A stretch of 51,100 nt of DNA, from assembly GCA_945861515.1 (NCBI GenBank), contig CAMAVA010000005.1:1-51100 (forward strand), written 5' to 3'. Both the position numbers and the translations under genes were made by a program. The stretch is from Brevundimonas vancanneytii. GTDB taxonomy: Bacteria > Pseudomonadota > Alphaproteobacteria > Caulobacterales > Caulobacteraceae. The notes under the pieces were generated by a model, which made no database searches, was not told where the DNA came from, and saw only the letters and a program-made list of their open reading frames with translations. This document shows positions 1 through 7,266 of this stretch, piece after piece; position 1 is the first letter of the stretch, and each line of letters starts with the position of its first letter.

Positions 1-1007
1 TGGGCGGCGCCCATGGTGCCCTTGTCGAAAGGCGGCACCTCGAACACCCCCAGCGGGCCGTTCCAGATCAGAGTGGCGCTGTTGGCCAGGGCGCGACCCA
101 GCCGGTGAACCGTGGCCGGCCCCGCATCGAGGATGCGCTCGTCGTCGTCCACCTCGCCCAGACCCCGGACCCGGGCCGGGGCGCCAGGGGCCAGCTTTTC
201 GGCGACCACGATGTCGATGGGCAGGAAGAGCTTGCAGTTGTTCTGGCCGGCCAGGCGGATGATCTCCCGCGCCGTTTCGGCCAGGTCCTTCTCGCAATAG
301 GACATGCCCACCTCATAGCCCTGGGCATAGAGGAAGGTGTTGGCCATGCCACCACCGATGGCCAGCTTGTCCAGCTTGGTCACCAGGTTGCGCAGCAGGT
401 CCAGCTTGGTCGAGACCTTGGAGCCGCCGACAATGCCCAGGACCGGCCGCTTGGGGTTTCCCAGCGCCGAATCCAGCGCGTCCAGTTCCCGGCGCATGGC
501 CAGGCCCGGATAGGCCGGCAGTCGCCGCGCCAGGCCTTCGGTCGAGGCGTGGGCGCGGTGGGCGGCGCTGAAGGCGTCATTGACGAACAGGTCGCCATTG
601 ACAGCCAGCGCCTCAACGAAGGCCGGATCATTGGCCTCTTCGCCGCTGTGGTAGCGAAGGTTCTCCAGTAGGCAGACCCCGCCGGCCGGCAGGGCCTCGA
701 CCACGGCGGCGGCGTCAGGTCCGATACAGTCGTCCGCAAAGGCCACCGGGGCGCCCAGCAGGGCGGCCAGGGGCTCGACCACGGGGAGTAGGCTCATCTC
801 CGGCACCCGACGGCCCTTGGGCCGGTCAAAATGGGCCAGCAGGACCACCTTGGCGCCGGCCTCGCTCAGGAAGCGGATGGTCGGCAGGGCGGAGACCAGC
901 CGGGTGTCATCGGTGATCCGGCCGTCCTCCATGGGGACATTGAAGTCCACACGGACAAGTGCGCGCTTGCCGGCCAGATCAGCGGTTTCGAGATTGCGGA
1001 AGGTCAT
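1..1007 (-). CDS. pgk: Phosphoglycerate kinase, 3' end cut by window edge
   Basis: Glycolytic/gluconeogenic enzyme that moves phosphate between 1,3-bisphosphoglycerate and ADP in the cytosol. The minus-strand frame opens at an ATG at 1007 (MTFRNLETADLAGKRALVRV) and stays open to the window edge. It shows the family landmarks: DFNVPMEDGRITDDTR near residue 21 (substrate-binding Asp/Asn), AHFDRPKG near residue 59, and GGSKVSTKLDLLRNL around residue 200 (the usual GGAKVSxK helix). About 335 residues are visible against a family length near 395-400, so roughly 60 C-terminal residues, including the GGGD(T/S) nucleotide loop, lie outside. It is transcribed after gap, 165 nt downstream of the gap stop, with a strong hairpin between them. 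The two genes are a common glycolytic pair in alphaproteobacteria. Identification is secure. Confidence 0.97.
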   Translation of the reverse strand, partial: MTFRNLETADLAGKRALVRVDFNVPMEDGRITDDTRLVSALPTIRFLSEAGAKVVLLAHFDRPKGRRVPEMSLLPVVEPLAALLGAPVAFADDCIGPDAAAVVEALPAGGVCLLENLRYHSGEEANDPAFVEALAVNGDLFVNDAFSAAHRAHASTEGLARRLPAYPGLAMRRELDALDSALGNPKRPVLGIVGGSKVSTKLDLLRNLVTKLDKLAIGGGMANTFLYAQGYEVGMSYCEKDLAETAREIIRLAGQNNCKLFLPIDIVVAEKLAPGAPARVRGLGEVDDDERILDAGPATVHRLGRALANSATLIWNGPLGVFEVPPFDKGTMGAA

Positions 1008-1120
1008 AGGTCTGTCCGTTCTAACCTCCCGGACGTCCCGGAAGCTCTTGAGATGGCTGTCCGGGGCCCAGGGCCGCCAGGCCGGCGGGGGGCAAAAGAG
1101 AGATCACGTGGCTCCTAGTC

Positions 1121-1151
1121 CCCGATCAAGGCGCGCTGCGCCTTGATCGGG
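1121..1151. terminator. Strong hairpin between gap and pgk
   Basis: A perfect inverted repeat with 14-bp arms (1121-1134 and 1138-1151) and a 3-nt loop lies between the gap stop codon and the pgk start. No T-run follows on either strand, so a classical intrinsic terminator is uncertain. It could instead be an attenuator or an mRNA-stabilising/processing hairpin that sets the gap:pgk ratio. The structure is read directly; the role is inferred. Confidence 0.6.
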
Positions 1152-1172
1152 ACGACGGCAAGCAGCAGAACC

Positions 1173-2180
1173 TTAAAGAAACTTCGCCATGACCATGGCG
1201 GTGTCGCTCATCCGGGTCGCGAAACCCCATTCATTGTCGTACCAGGTCAGGACCCGGGCCAGCTTGCCATCAACCACCTGGGTCTGCGGCAGGGCGGCCG
1301 TCGAGCTGGCCGCGATGTGGTTGAGGTCGGTGGAGACCAGCGGGTCGGTGGTGGTGGCCAGGACGCCCTTCATCGGACCGTCCGCGGCGGCCTGCAGGGC
1401 GGCGTTGATCTCTTCGGCGGTCACCTCGCGGCCGGCCACCACCTTCAGGTCCACGACCGAGACATTGGGGGTGGGGACACGGATCGAGGAGCCATCCAGC
1501 TTGCCCTTCAGGGCCGGAAGGACCAGGCCAAGGGCCTTGGCGGCGCCGGTCGAGGTCGGGATCATGCTCAGGCCCGCCGCGCGGGCGCGGTAGAGATCCT
1601 TGTGCATGGTGTCTAGGGTCGGCTGGTCGCCGGTGTAGCTGTGGATCGTGGTCATGTAGCCACGCTCGATGCCGAAAAGGTCGTGCAGAACCTTGGCCAC
1701 GGGGGCCAGGGCATTGGTGGTGCAGCTGCCATTGGAGACGACGATGTCGTCGGCAGTCAGGCTGTCGTCATTGACCTTGTAGACGATAGTCTTGTCGGCA
1801 TTGTCGGCCGGGGCGCTGACCAGCACCCGGCGGGCGCCGGCAGTCAGGTGGGCGCTGGCCTTTTCCTTGGACGTGAATATGCCGGTGCATTCGAAGGCGA
1901 CGTCTACGCCCAACGCCTTGTGCGGCAGGTTGGCCGGATCGCGCTCGGCGGTCACCTTGATCCTGCCCATCCCGACATCGATCCAGTCCTCGCCCGTCGT
2001 GACGGTTCCGGGGAAGCGGCCATGAACGCTGTCGTAGCGCAGCAGATGTGCATTGGTCTCCACAGGGCCCAGGTCGTTGATGGCCACGACCTCGATGTCG
2101 GTCCGGCCGTGCTCAGCGATGGACCGCAGGACAAGGCGGCCGATGCGGCCAAAGCCATTGATGGCGACGCGTAGGGTCAT
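1173..2180 (-). CDS. gap: Glyceraldehyde-3-phosphate dehydrogenase, type I
   Basis: Oxidises and phosphorylates glyceraldehyde 3-phosphate to 1,3-bisphosphoglycerate using NAD(P). The protein begins MTLRVAINGFGRIGRLVLR, the N-terminal Rossmann motif. The catalytic cysteine is in SNGSCTTNALAPV near residue 152 and a SYTGDQ segment follows. The C-terminus WYDNEWGFATRM is typical. I place the start at the ATG at 2180, giving 335 residues, the normal family length. A longer open frame adds 23 residues upstream that match nothing in the family, and a hairpin lies in that stretch. It sits upstream of pgk on the same strand with msrA behind it. Identification is secure; NAD versus NADP preference cannot be read with confidence. 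Confidence 0.97.
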   Translation of the reverse strand: MTLRVAINGFGRIGRLVLRSIAEHGRTDIEVVAINDLGPVETNAHLLRYDSVHGRFPGTVTTGEDWIDVGMGRIKVTAERDPANLPHKALGVDVAFECTGIFTSKEKASAHLTAGARRVLVSAPADNADKTIVYKVNDDSLTADDIVVSNGSCTTNALAPVAKVLHDLFGIERGYMTTIHSYTGDQPTLDTMHKDLYRARAAGLSMIPTSTGAAKALGLVLPALKGKLDGSSIRVPTPNVSVVDLKVVAGREVTAEEINAALQAAADGPMKGVLATTTDPLVSTDLNHIAASSTAALPQTQVVDGKLARVLTWYDNEWGFATRMSDTAMVMAKFL

Positions 2181-2193
2181 GGGTGAAGGGCTC

Positions 2194-2218
2194 CCGCCAA
2201 CGATTTCGTGATTGGCGG
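2194..2218 (-). promoter_or_regulatory. Hairpin just upstream of the gap start
   Basis: Seven-base arms (2194-2200 and 2212-2218) with an 11-nt loop lie 14 nt before the gap ATG on the transcribed strand. The downstream arm abuts a GGGAG that could serve as the ribosome binding site. A fold here could limit ribosome access. The repeat is visible; regulation is speculation. Confidence 0.3.
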
Positions 2219-2305
2219 CGGGTTTTGCGGTGATGGGGCCGGAAGTCAACCCTTCGCAGGGTCAAGCCCGGTTACCGGATGTGACTTTTCCTTCCCCCGC
2301 CGCTG

Positions 2306-2959
2306 TCAGGAGGAAACGCCGACCCCGATGGGGCAGGTCACCCCGGTGCCGCCGATACCGCAATAGCCGCCCGGGTTCTTGGCAAGGTACTGCTGGTGAT
2401 AATCCTCGGCGTAATAGAAGGGACCGGGTTCGACGATCTCTGAGGTGATTGCGCCATAGCCCCGGCCCTTCAGGGCGACCGCATAGGCTTCGCGGGAAAC
2501 CTCAGCGGCCGCGGCCTGCCCGGCGCTGAGGGGATAGATGCCCGACCGGTACTGTGTGCCGATATCGCCGCCCTGCCGCATGCCCTGCGTCGGGTCATGG
2601 CCTTCCCAGAAGGCTCTCAGCAGGGCGTCATAGGTTACCACCGCCGGGTCGAACACCACCAGCACCGCCTCGGTATGGCCGGTGCGGCCGGAACAGACCT
2701 CTTCATAGGTGGGATTGGGGGTGATGCCGGCCACATAGCCCACCGCCGTGCTCCAGACGCCTTCGATCTTCCAGAAGATTCGTTCCACGCCCCAGAAACA
2801 TCCCATGGCGAAGATGGCGCTCTGCAGCCCCTCGGGCCAGGGCCCGTGCAAAGGCCGGCCATTGACGAAGTGGCGCTCGCCCGCATCCAGCACCGGGGCG
2901 GCCCGGCCCGGCAGGGCGGTCTGGGCGGTGGGAAGCTCGAGGGACTTCTTGAAGAACAT
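2306..2959 (-). CDS. msrA: Peptide methionine sulfoxide reductase A
   Basis: Repairs oxidised proteins by reducing the S-epimer of methionine sulfoxide, probably in the cytosol. The active-site signature [13 protein letters not shown] is near residue 51, with the nucleophilic Cys in GCFWG. It is followed by the family blocks [38 protein letters not shown] and [18 protein letters not shown], which carries a probable resolving Cys. The start is taken at the ATG at 2959 ([18 protein letters not shown]), giving 217 residues. The reading frame continues upstream for 21 more codons, but that extension looks unlike the family. No MsrB domain is fused or adjacent. It lies behind gap on the same strand with about 125 nt between them. 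Confidence 0.95.
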   Translation of the reverse strand: MFFKKSLELPTAQTALPGRAAPVLDAGERHFVNGRPLHGPWPEGLQSAIFAMGCFWGVERIFWKIEGVWSTAVGYVAGITPNPTYEEVCSGRTGHTEAVLVVFDPAVVTYDALLRAFWEGHDPTQGMRQGGDIGTQYRSGIYPLSAGQAAAAEVSREAYAVALKGRGYGAITSEIVEPGPFYYAEDYHQQYLAKNPGGYCGIGGTGVTCPIGVGVSS

Positions 2960-3128
2960 GGCGGCGCTCCGGCAGTTGGGCTTGCTGGAGACCAAGATAG
3001 GGCGTCCTGCCCGGCATTTCATCCCCCGCCCTACAGGCAGAATGTCAGCCGGGTCTCAAGAATGACTGGCGACTTTTCGCGATTGTGTAACAGTGATTGC
3101 CAAGGGATCCTGACACAGGACAAAAGCC

Positions 3129-4061
3129 ATGACCCGTTTGCTGATGGTGATCGCCGGTTGCGCCGCACTTGGACTTTCGTCCGCCCTGCCGCCGGCTGTG
3201 CTGGCGGCCAGTGGCGGCGGCGGGGGCGGCAGTGCTCCCAGTGCATCCGGCCCGATGTACGACCCGGCCGCCGAGTATCAAAAGGGCATGACCGCCGTCT
3301 CCAACGGAAAGTGGAAGGACGCCCAGAGGGCCTTCAACAATGTCACGGACGCGGCGCCCAAGGCCTTCGAGGGCTGGTTCATGCTGGGCTATGCCAAAGC
3401 TGGCGGCGGCGATCCCAAGGGGGCGCGCAAGGCCTATGAGCGGGCGGTCAGGCTGAAGCCCGAGGACATTGCCGCCCGCAGGGAACTGGCGATCAACCTG
3501 GCAAAGATCGGCGAGCCGGAGAAAGCCCGGGCCGAGTTGGCCCTGCTGCAAGGCCGCGCGGCGACCTGCGCCGAGGCCTGCCCCGACGCGGCCCTGTTGA
3601 AATCGGGCATCGCCGCCATCGAGACGGCCCTGGCGCCGCGGGCCGACGCCGGAGCGGTGACCCCTCAGTCCTTTGTGGCGCCGCCCGGGCCGGACCAGGG
3701 AGATCAGGCCTATGCTGACGCCTTGGCGCTGGTCAATCAGGGCCGGCTGGACGACGCCTGGTCCGCGCTTGGGAAGGCGGAGCTGGCCCTGGGACCTCAC
3801 CCTGACATCCTGACCTACAAGGGATATGTCCGTCGACGCATGGGCGAGACCCACATGGCCGAGGACTACTATCGCCAGGCCCTGGCCATGGCGCCCGAGC
3901 ATCGCGGAGCGCTGGAGTATTACGGTGAGCTGAAGGTGTTAGAGGGCGACCTGGCGGGCGCCCGCCGCCTTCTCGCCCGCCTTGACCAGGTCTGCGCCTA
4001 TGGCTGTCCCGAGGCGGAGGAGTTACGGCGATGGATCGCCACCGGCGCCCAACCCTCCTGA
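3129..4061 (+). CDS. Secreted tetratricopeptide-repeat protein with two CxxxCP motifs
   Basis: A 310-residue exported protein. Residues 1-27 form a signal peptide (charged N-terminus, hydrophobic core, cleavage near VLAAS), followed by a Gly-rich linker (SGGGGGG). Two TPR blocks follow: one about residues 48-120 (YQKGMTAVSNGKWKDAQRAF, WFMLGYAKAGGGDPKGARKA) and a second about residues 195-285. Each block ends in a similar segment with paired cysteines, TCAEACPDA near residue 142 and VCAYGCPEA near residue 291. Two such CxxxCP segments in repeat context suggest structural disulfides or metal/heme contacts in the periplasm. The stop lies 31 nt inside the next gene, a heme protein, so the two are probably co-translated. 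No specific function is recognised. Confidence 0.8.
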   Translation: MTRLLMVIAGCAALGLSSALPPAVLAASGGGGGGSAPSASGPMYDPAAEYQKGMTAVSNGKWKDAQRAFNNVTDAAPKAFEGWFMLGYAKAGGGDPKGARKAYERAVRLKPEDIAARRELAINLAKIGEPEKARAELALLQGRAATCAEACPDAALLKSGIAAIETALAPRADAGAVTPQSFVAPPGPDQGDQAYADALALVNQGRLDDAWSALGKAELALGPHPDILTYKGYVRRRMGETHMAEDYYRQALAMAPEHRGALEYYGELKVLEGDLAGARRLLARLDQVCAYGCPEAEELRRWIATGAQPS

Positions 4062-4981
4062 TCGTTGCCGCGACCCTGCTGTGCGGCGCAACCCTGATGG
4101 CGGCGTCTGACGCACCGCCGCTTCGCGATTTGCGCTGGACCAGCGCCGCCGCCGACGGGATCCGCCATCTGACCCGCAGGCCCGGGGAGTGCCTGAGGCC
4201 TTCGAGCGACCAGGGCGCAGCCTTCAGCCTGGAGATCGGACGGGCCGCCTTCCGCTCTCCGCTTGTCCTGGGCGGCGCCGCCGCCAGGGCCGGCCTCAGT
4301 TGCGATTCGTGCCATCGGGATGGCCGGGGCAACGACGCCTTCCACTTTCCGGGCCTGTCCGGCGCACCGGGCACGGCGGATGTCACCAGTTTTCGCTTCA
4401 GCCCCCGCCGCGGCGATCTACGCGACGATCCCCGCCCGATTCCCGACCTGTCCGGTCCAAAAGCCCTGCTGAAGGTCGCGCAGACCCCGGACAGCAGCGA
4501 CCTGGAGCGGTTCATCACCGGCCTTGTGGTCGAGGAGTTCGACGGCCCGCGGCCGCCGGACCGGGTCACGCGAGGCCTGGCGGACTATGTTCGCGCCCTG
4601 GATCCGGCGGCTTGCCCCGGCGGTGATGACGTCATCTCCGCTGGCGGCGTCCTTGACGACGCCGATCGCGCGGTGGCGGCGGCCGGTGAGGCCCTGCGGC
4701 TTGGTGATGAGCCCACCGCGCTGGTCATGATCGGCTCGGCCCGGTCTGCACTTGGCCGGCTGGATGAGCGCTATGCCGCGCTGCCGGACAGCCGTCAGGC
4801 TCTACTGGACGCAGATCGGCAATTGCTGGCCGCTTCGGATGCCCTCCGGGCTGGCGGCTCGGACGGAGCGGCAAGGCTGGCGGGCTGGCTGGCCAGGGAG
4901 CCGGCGCTGCGGGCAAGGCTGAAGCGGGACGAGAGCCGGTCGCTTTTCAACCCCGTTGTGCTGACTGCCGCCGTTCAATAG
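4031..4981 (+). CDS. Periplasmic monoheme cytochrome c-like (MauG/CCP-related) protein
   Basis: The 316-residue product has a signal peptide at residues 1-25 (LLIVAATLLCGATLMAAS) and a single heme c site, CDSCH at residues 91-95. Upstream, LEIGRAAFRSPLVLGGAAARAG resembles the LGRxLFxSPxLSxxGxxxC lead-in of di-heme cytochrome c peroxidase/MauG proteins, but only one CxxCH is present. The C-terminal half (from about residue 190) is helical and Ala/Leu-rich with no heme motif. It starts 31 nt inside the upstream TPR gene, which favours a shared function. Electron transfer or a reduced peroxidase-like role is inferred. The axial ligand on the far side of the heme cannot be assigned by eye. Confidence 0.72.
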   Translation: MDRHRRPTLLIVAATLLCGATLMAASDAPPLRDLRWTSAAADGIRHLTRRPGECLRPSSDQGAAFSLEIGRAAFRSPLVLGGAAARAGLSCDSCHRDGRGNDAFHFPGLSGAPGTADVTSFRFSPRRGDLRDDPRPIPDLSGPKALLKVAQTPDSSDLERFITGLVVEEFDGPRPPDRVTRGLADYVRALDPAACPGGDDVISAGGVLDDADRAVAAAGEALRLGDEPTALVMIGSARSALGRLDERYAALPDSRQALLDADRQLLAASDALRAGGSDGAARLAGWLAREPALRARLKRDESRSLFNPVVLTAAVQ

Positions 4982-5086
4982 ATCACCGCCCTTGCCCCCG
5001 CCGTCGCCCTGCGTTATTGGCCCCGCTTCCCGCGCTGGGGGCCTAGATGGCTCCAGCGGTGCAACCGTATGCCGGTCGGCGTGCGT

Positions 5087-5176
5087 GGAGAGGTGGCCGA
5101 GTGGTTTAAGGCGCACGCTTGGAAAGCGTGTGTAGGGGAAACTCTACCGCGGGTTCGAATCCCGCTCTCTCCGCCA
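5087..5176 (+). tRNA. tRNA-Ser (anticodon GGA)
   Basis: A complete 90-nt class II tRNA. The acceptor stem GGAGAGG pairs with TCTCTCC before the discriminator G and the encoded CCA at 5174-5176. The anticodon loop TTGGAAA gives GGA, which reads UCC/UCU serine codons. A long variable arm (GTAGGGGAAACTCTAC) and the T-loop GGTTCGAATCC are present. It stands alone, with no second copy of its 3' end nearby. Confidence 0.97.
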
Positions 5177-5421
5177 TCCGCCGATGCGCGTAAGATTTCG
5201 CAAGAAAATGCGTTCGCTTTTTTTGGCGGCGTCGCTTTTGCCGATTTCGGTGAGGGCGACCTGGGGCGGCCAGCGCCGGCAGGCGGCCAAAGCGATGATA
5301 TTCCTCATGTTTTCAATCATCCTGCGGGAAGGCCTCGTCGTTTTCCGGGCCCCGGGGGTCGCTTCCGGCGCAGGATTTTCACCCTGCGACTGTAAGAAAC
5401 GGTCAGATAGTCGTCACGCCC

Positions 5422-5473
5422 GTCACAGGGTTCGGTAACGCTGAAATCACGGTGGTCACAGGGTTCGGTAACG
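5422..5473. repeat. Two 19-bp direct repeats with 33-bp periodicity
   Basis: An identical 19-base word occurs at 5422-5440 and 5455-5473, 33 bp apart start to start, which is about three helical turns. That spacing suits two protein-binding sites on one face of the DNA. It also equals 11 codons, and on the minus strand the repeat reads VTEPCD twice within a 74-codon open frame (5317-5541). I do not regard that frame as a gene. Confidence 0.7.
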
Positions 5474-5749
5474 ACGGAGTCAAGGGGTTGTCGGGTGTTG
5501 GAGGCCGTTGAGGGATCGACGGGGCGGAGGGTCATGGACATGGGGCAGCTCCCGGCAGGGTCGAAGCGGGAGAGGTATTATCCCATGGGGGCGGTGCGGG
5601 GGAGGCCGGCTTTGCCGGGCAGGCCCGTCCATGAGGGGCCGGCATGGTTTCGGCCATGGTGTCTGACCGGAGCGAGACGGTTTCCGTCAAGGCCGGCATT
5701 TCGCCCCGGCGCTTTCCGGTCAGGGATTTGGCAGGCCTGAGCCCGCCAT

Positions 5750-5774
5750 CTATTGACACGGTGAATGTCAATAG
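5750..5774. promoter_or_regulatory. Perfect 9-bp inverted repeat, likely operator of the dehalogenase operon
   Basis: CTATTGACA (5750-5758) and TGTCAATAG (5766-5774) are exact inverted copies separated by 7 nt. The left arm contains TTGACA, a -35 consensus. The site lies 132 nt upstream of the dehalogenase ATG. Form and position suit a dimeric regulator such as a TetR-family repressor, but no regulator gene is adjacent. The palindrome is seen; operator function is inferred. Confidence 0.55.
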
Positions 5775-5905
5775 ATGACACTGATCGCATCGGGGGGCAG
5801 GATATGGCCAGTGTCTGGATCAGGGGCATAACCCTGCTGCCGCCCGAAGCGCCGAACAGAAACCTCGCATCAGCCCCTCACTGACCTTCAGACCAGAGTC
5901 GATCC

Positions 5906-6805
5906 ATGAAAATCCTGCGCACCCCTGATGAGCGCTTCGAAAACCTGCCGGGATTTCCCTGGGGGCCCCATTACATGACCGTCAGGGACGAAGACGGAAC
6001 CGACATACGCATCCATTTCGTCGACGAAGGGCCGCGCGACGCCGCGCCGATCCTGCTGATGCACGGCAATCCGTCCTGGGCCTACCTCTACCGCCACATG
6101 ATCCCCGGCCTGCTCGCCACAGGGCGACGGGTGATTGCTGTCGACCTCGTCGGCTGTGGGCGGTCGGACAAGCCTGCGGCCAAGAGCGACTATAGCCTGG
6201 CGCGGCACTACGACTGGATGGGCAAGTGGCTCACCCAGATGGACCTCAGCGACATCACCCTCTTCTGCCAGGACTGGGGCGGTACGATCGGGCTTTATCT
6301 GGTCGCGCAGCAGCCTGAACGCTTTGCTCGCGTGATCGCCTCCAACACCGGCCTGCCGCTGGGAGAAGGCGAGAGCGAGTTCATGAAGATGTGGGTCGGC
6401 ATGATGCGCGAGGCGACGGATTTTCCCTGGCCGATGCTCGAGGCGGGCATGCAGCGCAAGCCGACCGAGGCGGAACTGGCCGCCTACCGGGCGCCTTTCC
6501 CCTCGGCGGACTACGAGGCCGGCATCATCCAGTTCCCGGTCCTGATCGCCGTGCAGACCGACAACCCCGGCGCGCCGCTCAACCGCGCGGCATGGGCCAG
6601 GCTGGCGACTTTCGACAAGCCGTTCCTGACCCTGTTCGGCGATCTCGATCCTGTGGCGAAGGGATGGGACAGGCGAGCGCAAGCCCATATTCCTGGCGCG
6701 GCCGGCCAGAAGCACCAGAACATTCCCAACGCGAACCACTTCATCCAGGAAGACGCGCCGGAGGAACTGCTCGCCCACATCATCCCGTTTCTTGACGTGA
6801 ACTGA
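5906..6805 (+). CDS. Haloalkane dehalogenase (alpha/beta hydrolase)
   Basis: Predicted to hydrolyse carbon-halogen bonds of haloalkanes to alcohol and halide in the cytosol. The 299 residues show the family pattern: HGNPSWAYLYR at residues 53-63 with halide-binding Asn55, the nucleophile elbow CQDWGG with Asp123 followed by halide-binding Trp124, an acid Asp in LFGDLDP (246 or 248), and the catalytic His278 in ANHFIQED. The N-terminal TPDERFENLPGFPW resembles the DhlA/DhmA branch (HLD-I), which usually has a second halide-binding Trp in the cap; Trp163 and Trp175 are candidates. The Asp-Trp pair argues against epoxide hydrolase or a lactone-cleaving Ser hydrolase. It is the first gene of a three-gene operon, 12 nt before the next. 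Substrate range cannot be told from sequence. Confidence 0.9.
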   Translation: MKILRTPDERFENLPGFPWGPHYMTVRDEDGTDIRIHFVDEGPRDAAPILLMHGNPSWAYLYRHMIPGLLATGRRVIAVDLVGCGRSDKPAAKSDYSLARHYDWMGKWLTQMDLSDITLFCQDWGGTIGLYLVAQQPERFARVIASNTGLPLGEGESEFMKMWVGMMREATDFPWPMLEAGMQRKPTEAELAAYRAPFPSADYEAGIIQFPVLIAVQTDNPGAPLNRAAWARLATFDKPFLTLFGDLDPVAKGWDRRAQAHIPGAAGQKHQNIPNANHFIQEDAPEELLAHIIPFLDVN

Positions 6806-6817
6806 GGAAGCCCCTCC

Positions 6818-7252
6818 ATGGCCCTGCTGCCTGCAAGCACCAATGCCGACTATCGCGGGTCGATCCTCTCGGTCTGGTTCCTCGGACTGTCAGCCGTGAT
6901 GACGATCATACCGGGGCTGATTCACTACTTCCTGCCTGACGGCGGCGCCGGCGTCATCGGCAATGTCGACCTGACGACCCGCGCCGACACCATCATCGCG
7001 ATCTTTGCCTGGTATGGCGCCATGCAGATCCCCTTCGGGCTTCTCATTCTCATCATCGCCCTGAGATTCCGAACACTCGTGCCCCTGGTGTTGCTGCTCC
7101 TGGTCCTCCTCCAGTCGCTCAGCGCCTTTTCAGCCTGGTTCTGGAAGGGCTCCCACGGCGGGCACCATCCTCCGGAACATTATGGCGCGGCGCTGTTTGT
7201 CGTGCTGGGCCTTGTCTTCTTCACGCTCTCGCTCCGTCCAAGCCGCATCTGA
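6818..7252 (+). CDS. Four-helix small membrane protein in the dehalogenase operon
   Basis: A 144-residue integral membrane protein of no family I recognise. Four hydrophobic stretches are visible: about residues 16-38 (ILSVWFLGLSAVMTIIPGLI), 55-80, 88-107 and 124-140. A short His-rich loop, GSHGGHHPPEHYG, sits between helices 3 and 4. The start at 6818 has a GAGGAAG ribosome binding site 8 nt upstream that overlaps the stop of the dehalogenase gene. Spacing to its neighbours (12 and 14 nt) makes co-transcription likely. The role is unknown; uptake, efflux or halide handling for the dehalogenase would only be guesses. Confidence 0.78.
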   Translation: MALLPASTNADYRGSILSVWFLGLSAVMTIIPGLIHYFLPDGGAGVIGNVDLTTRADTIIAIFAWYGAMQIPFGLLILIIALRFRTLVPLVLLLLVLLQSLSAFSAWFWKGSHGGHHPPEHYGAALFVVLGLVFFTLSLRPSRI

Positions 7253-7266
7253 CAGGAACACAGATC

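Larger units (their letters stand above)
5177..5905. other. Long non-coding stretch before the dehalogenase operon
   Basis: Short frames exist on both strands, but none has a convincing start, family resemblance or consistent codon use. The stretch holds a 33-bp tandem direct repeat (5422-5473) and a perfect palindrome (5750-5774). The rest shows nothing I can assign. Confidence 0.6.

Noticed and set aside
3045-3902. Long minus-strand frame opposite the TPR gene
   Set aside because: It is the mirror of a strongly supported gene. Its product has no family resemblance and the long frame is expected in G+C-rich DNA.
5087-5176. tRNA-Ser as an integration site for a dehalogenase island
   Set aside because: No second copy of the tRNA 3' end was noticed downstream and there is no integrase; base composition does not change sharply across it.
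5422-5473. CRISPR array
   Set aside because: Only two copies are present, with no further repeat-spacer units or cas genes.
5317-5541. Small minus-strand protein with an 11-residue repeat
   Set aside because: Apart from the repeat there is no ribosome binding site, conserved feature or neighbour to support it.
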